Shown here in pieces: positions 1-9,869 of a DNA stretch of 64,000 nt; the stretch's first letter is position 1, and each line of letters opens with the position of its first letter. Below the pieces are notes generated by a model. That model was not told where the DNA came from and ran no database searches. It saw only the letters and a program-made list of their open reading frames with translations. Location of the stretch: the NCBI GenBank assembly GCA_022495995.1, contig JAFEMH010002494.1:186001-250000 (forward strand), given 5' to 3'. A program made the translations under genes and the position numbers. This stretch comes from Adenophora triphylla var. japonica (lineage: Eukaryota; Streptophyta; Magnoliopsida; Asterales; Campanulaceae).

Positions 1-210
1 TTATTTCTGATGAAATACTATAAATATTCTTCTAAATTTTAGGGTTATTATACAGGAGCGGAGCCACCAAGGATTAATTACCCATATGTAATGCAATTTT
101 TAAAAAGAGCAGCCTTTTCCGTTTATTTCCCTCAGATCCACTAGGGGAATGTTTACACCAGTACATACAAAATGCTTCATATCAAGTGTATTCTGTATCA
201 CAACACATAC

Positions 211-303
211 CTCAGGCAGAAATAACGCAGATCTAGGACCAGTTGCATTCTGTATTGCAGTTCGGATGTCATCATCAGTTAAGTCCTCGCATGGATCCAC
301 CTC
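211..303 (-). pseudogene. Dynamin-related protein 3-like, single exon fragment
   Basis: On the minus strand a 93-nt exon of 31 codons is bounded by an acceptor (CTGCAG before GAGGTGG) and a donor (CCTGAG then GTATGT). It encodes a peptide containing DPCEDLTDDDIRTAIQNATG and then PRSALFLPE, which I recognise as the stalk region of plant DRP3-type dynamins, GTPases that constrict mitochondria and peroxisomes. The preceding exons would lie at higher coordinates, but that DNA holds a microsatellite and importin sequence, so the gene is broken on its 5' side. The 3' exons would lie left of the window. The exon itself is undamaged. Assignment to DRP3 rather than DRP1 rests on remembered family sequence. 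Confidence 0.7.
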
Positions 304-584
304 CTGCAGAAACAGAGATTATCAACTCTGAAAGATGGAATGTGACTTCAACCCTAGTACACTGTAATGTATACAGTTACTATAACAATACAACATTACT
401 GAAATGATAATGCCTCCGTCCCAAAATGAATGTCCAAAAAATATTCAAATTTCACAAACTAGTACTGCCCTGTTCTAAGGGATAAGTAGTCTATTCATTA
501 AGGGAAAATATCTCAAAAAAATGATTGGATGAAACAAAAAGGATACTTCAAATAGCTATCAAAATGGACACTTCAAATAGCTAT
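304..584. other. Non-coding spacer with a possible Stowaway remnant
   Basis: No coding potential was seen. A CCTCCGTCCCAAAATGAATG stretch near 415 resembles one end of a Stowaway-type MITE, but I found no matching second end. The phrase CTTCAAATAGCTATCA occurs twice near 547-587. Confidence 0.3.
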
Positions 585-751
585 CATATGTATATACATA
601 TATATATATATATGTATATATATATGTATATATATATGTATATATACATATATATATACATATATATATATATATGTATATACATATGTATATACATATG
701 TATATACATATGTATATACATATGTATATATATATGTATATACATATGTAT

Positions 752-837
<86 letters not shown>

Positions 838-854
838 TGAGAGAGAGAGAGACT
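585..854. repeat. Compound (TA/CATATG)n-(GA)n microsatellite
   Basis: About 235 bp of TATA and CATATG-type dinucleotide sequence runs into a short GA tract ending near 853. The same compound repeat, followed by the same 170 bp of unique sequence, recurs at 5264-5690, so it is part of a larger duplication. Apparent ORFs across it are dipeptide repeats and not genes. Confidence 0.9.
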
Positions 855-996
855 TGAAAATAAAACAACAGTTAACAAATATATGTCCCTACTCACAAAC
901 ATTTGTTGATTTTTTATATCAACCAGGAAAATTGTACAGGGATGTATGTATGAGCATGCATACAGAAATAATAATGTAAATAATAATGTAGCCTAC

Positions 997-3900
997 CTGC
1001 TTAGCATCATCCCTGAACTTTTCCTTTCCAACAGCCATTCCAACCAAGCTAATGCATTCCATAGCTTTAGCTCGCAGCATGTGAGGACCCCGACCCGGAA
1101 TCTACATGTGTCTCGAGCTGGAGCGTCCTCAAACTAACCCAAAAAATCCTAAACTTTAAAAACTTGATTTAACTTTCAAACATAAACACAACCATTTCAA
1201 AATACTCTGCTTCTTTCCACATTGGAGGAAGAGTTGACTAACTTTGAAAGTAGGAAATTGTTTTAGTTATAAAAAGGTATTGGTTATAACATAAAATTAA
1301 GATTTATAAATACAAACTCCGTAAATGAATTATACCAAAATACACTTTCTATGCCAACCTAATCATACCCCGACAATTCCCAAAATATAACTTCCAAACT
1401 CCTCACCGCCCTTACTTGGCCGGTCCGCCTGTCTCGAAATCTAAAAACAGTAGAGGGAGAGGGGTGAGAATAAATCTCAGCAAGCTATTATGAATGCAGC
1501 AATATGCCATATAAGATGCAACACATAACACGTTGCATATAACACATTGGAAAAGCTGTAAACACCTTACATTACCTTGGTTTACCTTTTCCCGTCTGAA
1601 CAATAGTCGTACAACATTGGGTATAATAATACTCCAATCTTAGTGAGCTTCTTAAGCAATACTCACATCTTATAAGACCCGTTTTTCAGGGAACCAAATA
1701 AGATAGTAGCAACTCTGTAAGGCTTTTGGCTCAATACAGATGCTATACCCCAACCCGCGCCACAGAAGGGGACGGTCACAGATATAACATAATCCGATCA
1801 CATTAGGTCACACTTCCATAATTGATCGTATTATGTTATACCCCCAAACATCAGCTGATTAACAAATTATCAAGCACATAATAGTTACTTGAAATATAAT
1901 CCACAAAGGGAACAAACAACATAGCAACATGGTAAAATATACTCATGTTCAACCAATATCATAGTGCAACATTTAATTAATACACTATGCATATAACCAT
2001 CAATGAATATGAAATCAAGTAAGGTAACAAGGTGTCATTAACCAACCCTACATAATCAATATATCAAAATACATGGCCTCTATGAAGGTCCAAGTTCAAT
2101 TTACTAAGGGAAAGTCACACCTGATAAGTGGTCAAACAAGATTGTCAAACAATTCCTGAGCCGAATTTAAAGTGCTTCCTTAGTTTCAATTTAACCCATT
2201 TAAGGTGTCATTAAGTGTCCAAGTGATCTACTTTAACCTAGGTTAAAAGGATTAAATTCATATTCCGAAAAGGTTAGGTTCCACTACTTTAAATTGGTTA
2301 AGTATCATGCTCGGAGGTTGCTAGTGAGAATTCAGCGGGAAAAGGGAACTGGACAATAATTATGTCGACATGGGCGACCGCCCAAAGGGGTATGGGCGAC
2401 CGCCCAAGCAAGGGAAATATGAAGGGCATTTTCTGAGGTCATGGGCGACCGCCCAGCTCCCATGGGCGACCGCCCAAGAGGCGATTTTTCCAAATTTCAG
2501 TTAAATTAAATCCAAACCCAAGCATGCTCAAATTTAGTGAACTTAGAGGGTTTACTAACCTCATAACTCTCACACTAAATCATATAACTCAAAATGATTT
2601 AATCTTATCTCACTTATCCCTTGAATCTCTACTCATTTCACTATCACATTCCAAGTCTAAACTTCTTAATTTAATTAACCCAAAATAACATAAACCTAGA
2701 TTATTTTCACAAGATTTCCAACCCCTTCACTAACACATTTCAAGTTAATTCCTTTAAAACTAACCTCACCCATTTAACTAACTCATTTCAAGTTTTCATT
2801 CTCTAAATCTAACTCCACCCATTTCTTCAATTCTTTAACACTTCCAAGAACAACAACGTTTTCCTATTACCTTAACCAATTTCTCCATTTCAACAAAGTT
2901 TCCAAAGCATCCAATAAGCATTATAACAACAATAACAAAAATAAATATCTCATGAATATTTAGAGAAGAGAAGGGTCATAATAACTCACTTTGGATTTTT
3001 AGAATGAAAGGTTGATCTTCTAAGCATGATAGATCCCCCTAGATGTCCCAACCTCAAAAGTACTCGTGGATTTGAAAATGGATGAGAAATGAGCTTGCTA
3101 GGAGTCTTGGAAGGTGAGGCTTCAATGGAGGTTTCCATGTATGACTTCTATTGAGAAGGAAGAAGAAGAAAATGAAGGAGAAGAATGAGGGGAGAGGAGA
3201 TGGGACGGATGATGGGTAAGAAGAGAGGGAGTATGGGTTTTCTTGACAAATGAGGAATGAAGGGGAGGATTTTAAGGGGTATGGCCCCCCATCCCCTACA
3301 AATCAAAGACTTTCAACATTTTAATTTAAACCTTTTATCCCAATTATTTATTTTATTCATTTTAACCTCCTCTTTCTCTTTTTCTATTTTCTATTTTTAT
3401 ATTTTTCCTTAGAACATTATTTTATTTCCCTATCATTTTATCCTAATACAAGAAATTAAGTATATAAAAATGAACACATAATATCAACATAAATATTAAA
3501 AGCATATAATATGATGCTAAATTAGTGCCTAGGGTTGGGGTCATTACACAGCATGCGGTTAGACTTGTCATTAGCGTTCACCAAGATAGCTTTCAAGTAG
3601 GGCATAACTGAATCATAGTATTTCCGGAAATGCTCCTATTGACACACCAATCATAAGACTGAGACATCCAAAGCAAACTACTACTTTACTGCATTTAAGG
3701 ATTTTATACAATAGCTTACCTGTGATGAATCAGCAACTGAAGCCAGAGCCGTCAAAGCCCCATCTTGCACCATTTGCTTGCCATTCTGCATATCGAACAA
3801 TAAGAATGGACAAACATGAAAATGACCTGATGTCCCAAAAGTCAAAAAGATTCCACAAAACATATGATTCATTAATCTTGGTTATACTAAAGAATTACCT

Positions 3901-4003
3901 GTGATATTACAAGCAGCTTGCTCACAATTCCGTCCAAGTACGGCGTTAAGATATCAGGAGTGCAATTCTCACTAAAGTTCAGCACAGCTGAAGCTGCATG
4001 TGC
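997..4003 (-). pseudogene. Importin-5 (karyopherin beta-3) fragment, three exons, exon split by a solo LTR
   Basis: Three minus-strand exons with canonical splice sites encode a contiguous stretch of an importin-5-like nuclear import receptor (HEAT-repeat region). Exon 3899-4003 (35 codons) contains SAVLNFSENCTPDILTPYLD. Exon 3720-3785 (22 codons) contains NGKQMVQDGALTALASVADS. Exon 3554-3635 plus 997-1079 reads into VMPYLKAILVNANDKSNRML, then RAKAMECISLVGMAVGKEKF, up to a GTAGGC donor. The last exon is cut by an LTR at 1080-3548. Removing the LTR and one CAGCA duplication restores the frame exactly at NRML/RAKA. No other importin exons are present: the DNA downstream leads into microsatellite and then a dynamin exon, and the DNA upstream into unrelated sequence. 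This is therefore a relic or captured fragment. Family identity is from recognised sequence; nonfunctionality is inferred from the missing exons. Confidence 0.85.
1080..3548 (-). mobile_element. Solo LTR of a Ty3/gypsy chromovirus-like element, inserted in an importin exon
   Basis: In element orientation the LTR begins TGTAATGACCCCAACCC and ends GGTCCTCACA. Perfect 5-bp duplications CAGCA lie at 1075-1079 and 3549-3553. It is 2469 bp with no internal region. Its ends match those of the complete chromovirus at 30791-39786, and its interior resembles the solo LTR at 28346-40169, so it is the same broad family. Near 2370-2475 it carries at least four copies of the inverted repeat GGGCGACCGCCC. 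The arrangement fits insertion followed by LTR-LTR recombination. Confidence 0.85.
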
Positions 4004-4556
4004 CTACAGACATACAAGTTATAGGAAAAATATGAACAAGTTCATTAGCAAAATGAGCTTTAACATGAAACAACTTAATTGAGCTAGTCACGGTCAATGA
4101 GAAAACAATGAAAAGGAAAGGGATTATTTTAAATGCTTTTGATATAATCAATCTCAGTATGTCCCAAGTATACTCCATATAAAACACAATAATATGAGTA
4201 CGTAAAAGACAGAAGAATAAGCAAGTAACCCAATGTTCAACTTCATTTCCTGATGTAAAGTAACGCAGCGTAATAGTAACAATAAGGCTTGATCGAAATC
4301 AAAAACCTTCTGCAAGGAATAACAATTCCCAAGATAACAAGAACTTCCGAAGATATCCTTCTGCAAGCCAATAAAATTGACCAAGAAATTTGCAAGATGC
4401 AAACTGAATTTTAATTGATAAAAGAAACTAATGTTTTTAAGAAACTAAAACAAGTTTAAATACTACCCAAACAACCCTAATCAACTTGGAAAAGGAAAAG
4501 AATAAAAAGCCCAAAATAAAAACGTCAAACAGTAATTAGGAAACAATCCGGAATCT
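4004..4556. other. AT-rich non-coding stretch
   Basis: Upstream side of the importin fragment. I looked for the expected preceding importin exon on the minus strand and did not find it. The short ORF near 4154-4402 has no recognisable family features. I see nothing else definable here. Confidence 0.4.
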
Positions 4557-5261
4557 TTGAACGCGTCTGTCACGACTCGTGACTACCTTCACGAGTTGTG
4601 CCCTCCAATATCAGTCGTGACACGAGGCGTGAACTCCCAAGCACTCGTGCAGCAATGCTTCACGACTCGTGCTGTCAATAACGAGTCGTGCATCTTGGCT
4701 GTTATTGTCGCGCGACCTCCCCAGCCTGCTGTCCAGGTTTGCTGCAAAGTCCTCCCGTTCCTCTTGGCTGTTATCACCTACGACATCATTTGCCTCCACT
4801 TCAAAAGGATTTGTTCCCGAATCCATGTCCAAATAAAGGGGAACATCAGGGTGGAATTCAACCAAGTCCGCAACATTAAAAGTACTAGAAATATTCCACC
4901 CCTCGGGCAAATCAACAACATAGGCATTGTCATTAATCTTCTTCACTATCCGGCAAGGCCCAATCTTCTTGGGATGAAGCTTGTGATACGTACCTTGAGG
5001 CACCCGTTCCTTACGCAAATGAACCATCACCAAATCACCAACATCAAACACCTTCAAACGACGCCGCATATCCGCAATCTCCTTATACTTGGCATTAGAA
5101 GCTTCAATGTTCTTCTTGACCTCCATCTGAACCGCATCTATCATCTCCGCCAGCTGCAATACTATATCCCGGAACTCTAGGCAAAGGAATCAAGTCGAGT
5201 ATGCTTAGGAGGCCTTTGATACACAATCTCAAAAGGAGTCATCTTCGTCGTCCGATTAGTC

Positions 5262-5262
<1 letters not shown>
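4557..5262 (-). pseudogene. Ty3/gypsy integrase C-terminal fragment
   Basis: Minus strand, two frames. From about 5260 to 5180 the reading includes [15 protein letters not shown], the conserved end of a gypsy integrase core. From 5159 to 4611 a 182-codon ORF continues with RRRLKVFDVGDLVMVHLRKE, KIGPCRIVKKINDNAYVVDL and STFNVADLVEFHP, the usual integrase C-terminal module that binds DNA. The join has lost frame near 5165-5190. The acidic tail and flank (4565-4695) contain repeated CACGACTCGTG inverted repeats. No LTR, RT or RNase H is attached. The 5' side ends abruptly at the TA microsatellite at 5264. Confidence 0.8.
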
Positions 5263-5690
<428 letters not shown>

Positions 5691-5786
5691 TTTTCTGCCG
5701 AAAACTCTGTATATAACTAAATTTCCTTTACTATGATTACATTTTGATACAATTTTGATATATAAATATTATATATATACTGTATA

Positions 5787-6061
5787 CTCCCTCCGTCCAA
5801 CAATAATATGTAAACTTTCTATTTTGGGCGTCCCACAATAATATCTAACTTTCCCAAAATGAAAAGGAATCTTTACTATTCCCTCCACTCATTCTCTCTC
5901 CTACATTATTTTAATACTCACATCACCATTATAATTTACTATTCTCTTCACTCATTCTCTCTCCTATTTTATTTTCACACTCACAACACTTTCAATATAA
6001 TATTTCCTCCTTAATCCCCGTGCAAAACCCAAAAGTCCATAAATCTATGGGACGGAGGGAG
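5787..6061. mobile_element. Stowaway-type MITE (275 bp) at the 5' edge of TPS copy A
   Basis: The terminal inverted repeats are CTCCCTCCGTCC and GGGACGGAGGGAG, flanked by TA at 5785-5786 and 6062-6063. These are the signature ends and target duplication of Stowaway (Tc1/mariner-derived) MITEs. It abuts the first recognisable terpene synthase sequence. An ATG inside it (6020) reads in frame into the TPS exon. Confidence 0.9.
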
Positions 6062-6065
6062 TATG

Positions 6066-6364
6066 TTTTTTGGGATACTAAGGTTATCGAAGAAAAAACG
6101 AAAGAGATTGAAGGCTTCAAGCAACAAGTAAGAGAAATGCTCGTTGATGGCGCCACCAACAAGCCGGTTTCAGAAAAAATAGGTTTCATATACACTCTCG
6201 ATCGCCTTGGTCTCTCGTACCACTTTGAGAAAGAGATCATTTTTGGTGAATTGGAAAAATGTTCAAGAATCTCAATACTGAAGTTGATGAAGAGGAGTAT
6301 GATATTTATACTACTTCCCTTTTGTTTCGAGTTTTCAGACATCATGGCTTTAAGATGTCACCCG
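6066..6364 (+). pseudogene. TPS copy A, exon 2 region (frameshifted)
   Basis: Reads VFWDTKVIEEKTKEIEGFKQ, then a MLVDGA segment, and IYTLDRLGLSYHFEKEI, a typical N-terminal alpha-barrel of plant terpene synthases. At 6255-6259 there are five A residues where the family reading needs six. After the shift the other frame resumes with FKNLNTEVDEEEYDIYTTSL and ends FKMSP at the GTGAGT donor at 6365. The 5' boundary is uncertain because the MITE directly adjoins. A possible acceptor (TACTAAG) lies at 6073-6081. Confidence 0.8.
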
Positions 6365-6587
6365 GTGAGTCTTTTCGTCTATACCAAGAAATTATAGAGT
6401 ACTGCTATTACCGCTCTACTTTTCAATAAAAACAATACTCCTATGTTATCAAAAAACGACATAATACCACATTAATTGGTTTGAACTGCTATTACCGCTC
6501 CACTTTTCAATAAAAGCAGTATCTTTGACAAAAATGACAAATATGGTTTTACTGTAACATAGCACATTACTTGCTTTGAATGTGTAG

Positions 6588-6966
6588 ACGTATTCAACAA
6601 GTTCAAAGACACTAGAACAGGCAGTTTCAAGGAATCGCTCGCTACTGACGTAAAAGGCATGCTAAGCTTGTACGAAGCTTCACATATAAGGATGCGAGGA
6701 GAAGATGTGCTAGAAGAAGCACTAGCATTTACAAAAACTCACCTCAAGAATGTGGAATCGTCACAAATTAGCCCTAATCTTCAGAAACAAGTGACTAGAT
6801 CTTTGTTGCAGCCCTTCTACAAGGGCTTTCCGGTGTTAGAGACAAGGTTTTACTTATCTTTGTACGAGGAAGATGAGTCCCGAGATGAGTTTTTGCTCAA
6901 GTTTGCAAAGTTGGACTACAATTTGAACCAACTATTGCACCAACAAGAACTAAGCTTTTGTACCAA
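6588..6966 (+). pseudogene. TPS copy A, exon 3 (intact)
   Basis: A 379-nt exon between TGTGTAG and a GTAAAA donor. It encodes DVFNKFKDTRTGSFKESLAT through LLQPFYKGFPVLETRFYLSL to the HQQELS region. It is open throughout, and the phase joins properly to exon 4 (AA joined to G gives the K of TKWWKEMDF). Length and content match the usual third exon of TPS genes. Confidence 0.88.
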
Positions 6967-7055
6967 GTAAAATTCGTGCGATTATATAAAAAACGTGTAT
7001 TTGCGTGCACACACAAACACACACTGATGATAATTGAAGCTATATCATTTTGTAG

Positions 7056-7155
7056 GTGGTGGAAGGAAATGGATTTTATGAAGATGAATCCGTATAATAA
7101 GCATGTTAGAGATAGATTGGTGGAAAGCTATTATTTTGCGTTGGGATTACATTGT
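7056..7155 (+). pseudogene. TPS copy A, exon 4 left half
   Basis: Begins after TTTTGTAG and reads WWKEMDFMKMNPYNKHVRDR then LVESYYFALGLH. It stops where the Retand-type element enters after ATTGT (7151-7155). The exon continues at 16953. Confidence 0.88.
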
Positions 7156-7751
7156 TGTTGGGCCCTACATTTTTCAGTCAACATGTTTACAATTTACACT
7201 TAACAACCTGGTACTAACAACTTGAATTGTTCCATTTACAACTTGACTTTCTGCAGGTTGGGACGCAGTAACGTTCTTCCTATTTTATAGGGCTCGTGTC
7301 AAAGGAAGCAATGACTAAGTCAAAAACGTTTCTTCAGCAACAAATCTTATCTTCTCCCTCAAAACAACAAATGGCGGAAATATCTCTATTGGATCAACCT
7401 CTTTCCCGAGTTTATAGGCCCATGATTCTCTTTGTAGTTAGCCGTTGTGGAGAGGTATAAAAGAGACATACCACTGTATTTTGCACACACATGATTCACT
7501 AGCTTAAGGTCTCTTTCAATACGCTCATAGTACTGTAATCCTCAAGAACATTTAGTAAACTTTCGGTCAAGGCAGGAGCCAAATCCTCCCGGGGTTTTGT
7601 GCCGGCGAACAAGTTGTTCAAGGGCTTTCCCTAGTCAACAAACATCTTGTGTCCATTTCTATTCAACTTGATAGTCATTGTACCTAGATTCATATCACTT
7701 TAGTCACTTTTCCCATCATAAAAATATAATTGTTGGAATTTGACCAAAACA
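7156..7751 (+). repeat. 5' LTR of the Retand-type element
   Basis: 596 bp, TG...CA ends. It contains a TATA-like GGTATAAAAGAG at about 7453-7464, a plausible core promoter. It differs from the 3' LTR by a two-base TC insertion near 7275 and a few substitutions. Confidence 0.9.
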
Positions 7752-7754
7752 ATT

Positions 7755-7772
7755 TGGCGCCGTCTGTGGGAA
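7755..7772 (+). promoter_or_regulatory. Primer-binding site of the Retand-type element
   Basis: TGGCGCCGTCTGTGGGAA starts four bases after the LTR end. TGGCGCC at this place is the usual minus-strand priming site in Tat/Athila-type elements. It would pair with a tRNA 3' end. Confidence 0.8.
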
Positions 7773-7793
7773 ACTTTGATTATTCAAGTAGAA

Positions 7794-9171
7794 ATGGTTA
7801 ATCCATCTTCCAGCAGTCAGAGTCGGCCGCTTACTGTTTCCAATGCCCAAGGCAACCTTCCTCCAAGTGCAGAAGCTGTCAATTTGGAGATATCCCGATG
7901 TCCAACACCTTGCCAGCGGAAAGCACAATTGTGACATCCATTCCAATCGAGCAACCAAGATTCGGCCTACCAGTTAGCCAACCTGCGCTATCATCTTGCT
8001 ACACTTATGCTACACCCTCAGTGGGGCAAACGGGAAGTTTCTTTAATGCTTTCGATACTTTCGCACCTCAAGTCAATAATGCTCCTCTTTTCGCAGAAAA
8101 CCAACTTGTTAAGGAAATGCAAACCATTAAGGAGTTGCTCCGAAGCGTACCTGGAGTCAACTTGCCGTATCACCAAGTCTATCCAACTTGCTACAATGAG
8201 TCTCGTTTTGTGCCATCAATAGCCAGTGTGGAGATCCCGAAGAAATTCTCAGTCCCTCATATGAAGAAGTATGATGGGAGTACCGATCCAGCAGAGCACG
8301 TGTTCTTTGTATCGAGGAGTCAATGGATATCATAAGTATCCCTCCTATGTTTAAAGAAGCATGTTTTTGCAGGGGCTTTGGCTCAACCTTGTCAGGACCG
8401 GCCTTAAAATGGCTAACAGGGCTTCCTCTAAACTCTATTTCATCTTATGCTCAACTTGTCAATATGTTCATTAATCGGTTTTTCATGCAACGGGGCATTT
8501 GACAAGTTGACTAGTGATCTTTATAGAATTGTACAACGGCCTAACGAAAATCTTAAAGAGTATTTGCACGGGTTCAACAAGGAGCGGTGACTATACCTAA
8601 CTTGGATGTGTCCACCGCTACGGAGGCATTCCGTATAGGCTTGAAGAAGAGTTCATTGTTTTACTGACGAGTTGGTGATGACCCTGCGAAACAACTTGAA
8701 GAAATCGGAACCGGGGCCTTGCCTTACATCGGATTGGAGGAAGATAACTTGGCGATGGGGAAGTCAACTGGGAGGACTCCTACTCCTCTATTTGAGCCTT
8801 CGACGGGCGACCGGATTCCCATCACTATAAGTCCAACGGGCAAACCCCTGTTAAAGCTGAACCCTCTAGAATTCATGTTGTAGATGATGATCGGGGAAGG
8901 TGATGATAATGATTATCCACAAATTTCTGAATATTGCTTTTACGTGGACATTGCGGGAATCTTGTGCGCCATGGGAAATCTTGGAGATAAAGCAAGATGG
9001 CCCAAGAAGAATGACCAGCCAACAACTTGGAAGGACAAGTCCAAGTGGTGCGCATTTCATGAAGATTTTGGGTACACCACCGAGAACTGTTTCGCCTTGA
9101 GGAAGGAGATTGCTCATTTATTGTCCAAGGGTCTTCTCAAGGATTTGTTGGGCAAGAAGAGGGTCGAGTGA
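7794..9171 (+). pseudogene. gag of the Retand-type element, frameshifted
   Basis: Starts near ATGGTTAATCCATCTTCCAG and shows successive gag segments in different frames: SVEIPKKFSVPHMKKYDGST at 8228-8290, then FGSTLSGPALKWLTG at about 8380, SISSYAQLVNMF, NENLKEYLHGFNKE, PNLDVSTATEAFRIGLKK, and a C-terminal WCAFHEDFGYTTENCFALRK motif (9048-9107), a CxxH-type zinc-knuckle-like element. The same series occurs on the minus strand at 61929-60877, where the reading is better preserved. At least three frameshifts or stops separate the segments. Gag normally packages the element RNA in particles. Confidence 0.8.
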
Positions 9172-9407
9172 ATCCAAAGAACCTGATTCGGGGAGCGATC
9201 TAGACCCGAGAAAGTTGCACCCCTCCCGGCCCACCAAGGTAGTGAATGTTATCTAAGGTGGGTCTCATATTTGCGGCACAACTTACTCTCGCCCGCCAAG
9301 CGTCACGCCAAAAGCTCTAAAGAAGATCAATCGAAGCGCCTTCAAGGCGTCGTGACTTCACCGATGGTCATGTTATTTCCTTTGAAGATGAAGATAAGGA
9401 CAACACG

Positions 9408-9863
9408 TTGGACCCTCATCATGATGGTCTAGTTGTTCGGGTGCGGATTGCTAATTGTGTGGTCAAGCGGATTCTGATCGATGGTGGCAGTTCGGTCAAC
9501 ATCATCTTCACTCATGCTCTTGAAGATATGGGCATCCCTCTGTCCGAAGTAGTGAAGAATTCATCCGTACTGGTAGGGTTCAGTGGTGAGGTGAAGCAAA
9601 CGGTCGGAGAGATCAAGTTGCCCATCTACCTGGAGGGTATGAATTCCATGGAGAGGTTTTGTGTGATTGAGTGCTCTTCCTCGTACAATGTTATATTGGG
9701 AAGGCCTTGGATCCACAACATGAAGGCCGTGCCATCGACTTACCATCAATGCGTCAAGTTTCCAACACCTTGGGGTGTTGCCAAGTTGAAGGGAAACCAG
9801 CAAGTCTCTAAAGAATGTTACAAGATCAACATGAAAGCAAGCTCGACCCCTCGACAAGCATAG
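9408..9863 (+). CDS. Protease domain ORF of the Retand-type element
   Basis: An open 151-codon stretch. The retropepsin active-site loop reads RILIDGGSSVNII, and a second conserved block reads SSYNVILGRPWIHNMKAVPS. Aspartic protease of this kind matures Gag-Pol. Here it is separated from gag by stops and from RT by TAG at 9861-9863, so it is probably part of a broken polyprotein rather than a free gene. The closest relative in the window is the minus-strand copy at 60591-60169, roughly 70% similar by eye. Confidence 0.8.
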   Translation: MDPHHDGLVVRVRIANCVVKRILIDGGSSVNIIFTHALEDMGIPLSEVVKNSSVLVGFSGEVKQTVGEIKLPIYLEGMNSMERFCVIECSSSYNVILGRPWIHNMKAVPSTYHQCVKFPTPWGVAKLKGNQQVSKECYKINMKASSTPRQA

Positions 9864-9869
9864 CAATTA

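Noticed and set aside
525..902. Overlapping ORFs of repeating Tyr/Ile across 525-902 and 5177-5563
   Set aside because: They are translations of TA and GA microsatellites and have no gene features; only the last 28 codons at 5180-5262 are real gypsy integrase.
7200..7760. Possible continuation of the TPS gene beyond exon 4 left half
   Set aside because: The sequence is the 5' LTR of the gypsy element, repeated at 16353-16947; the exon continues only at 16953.
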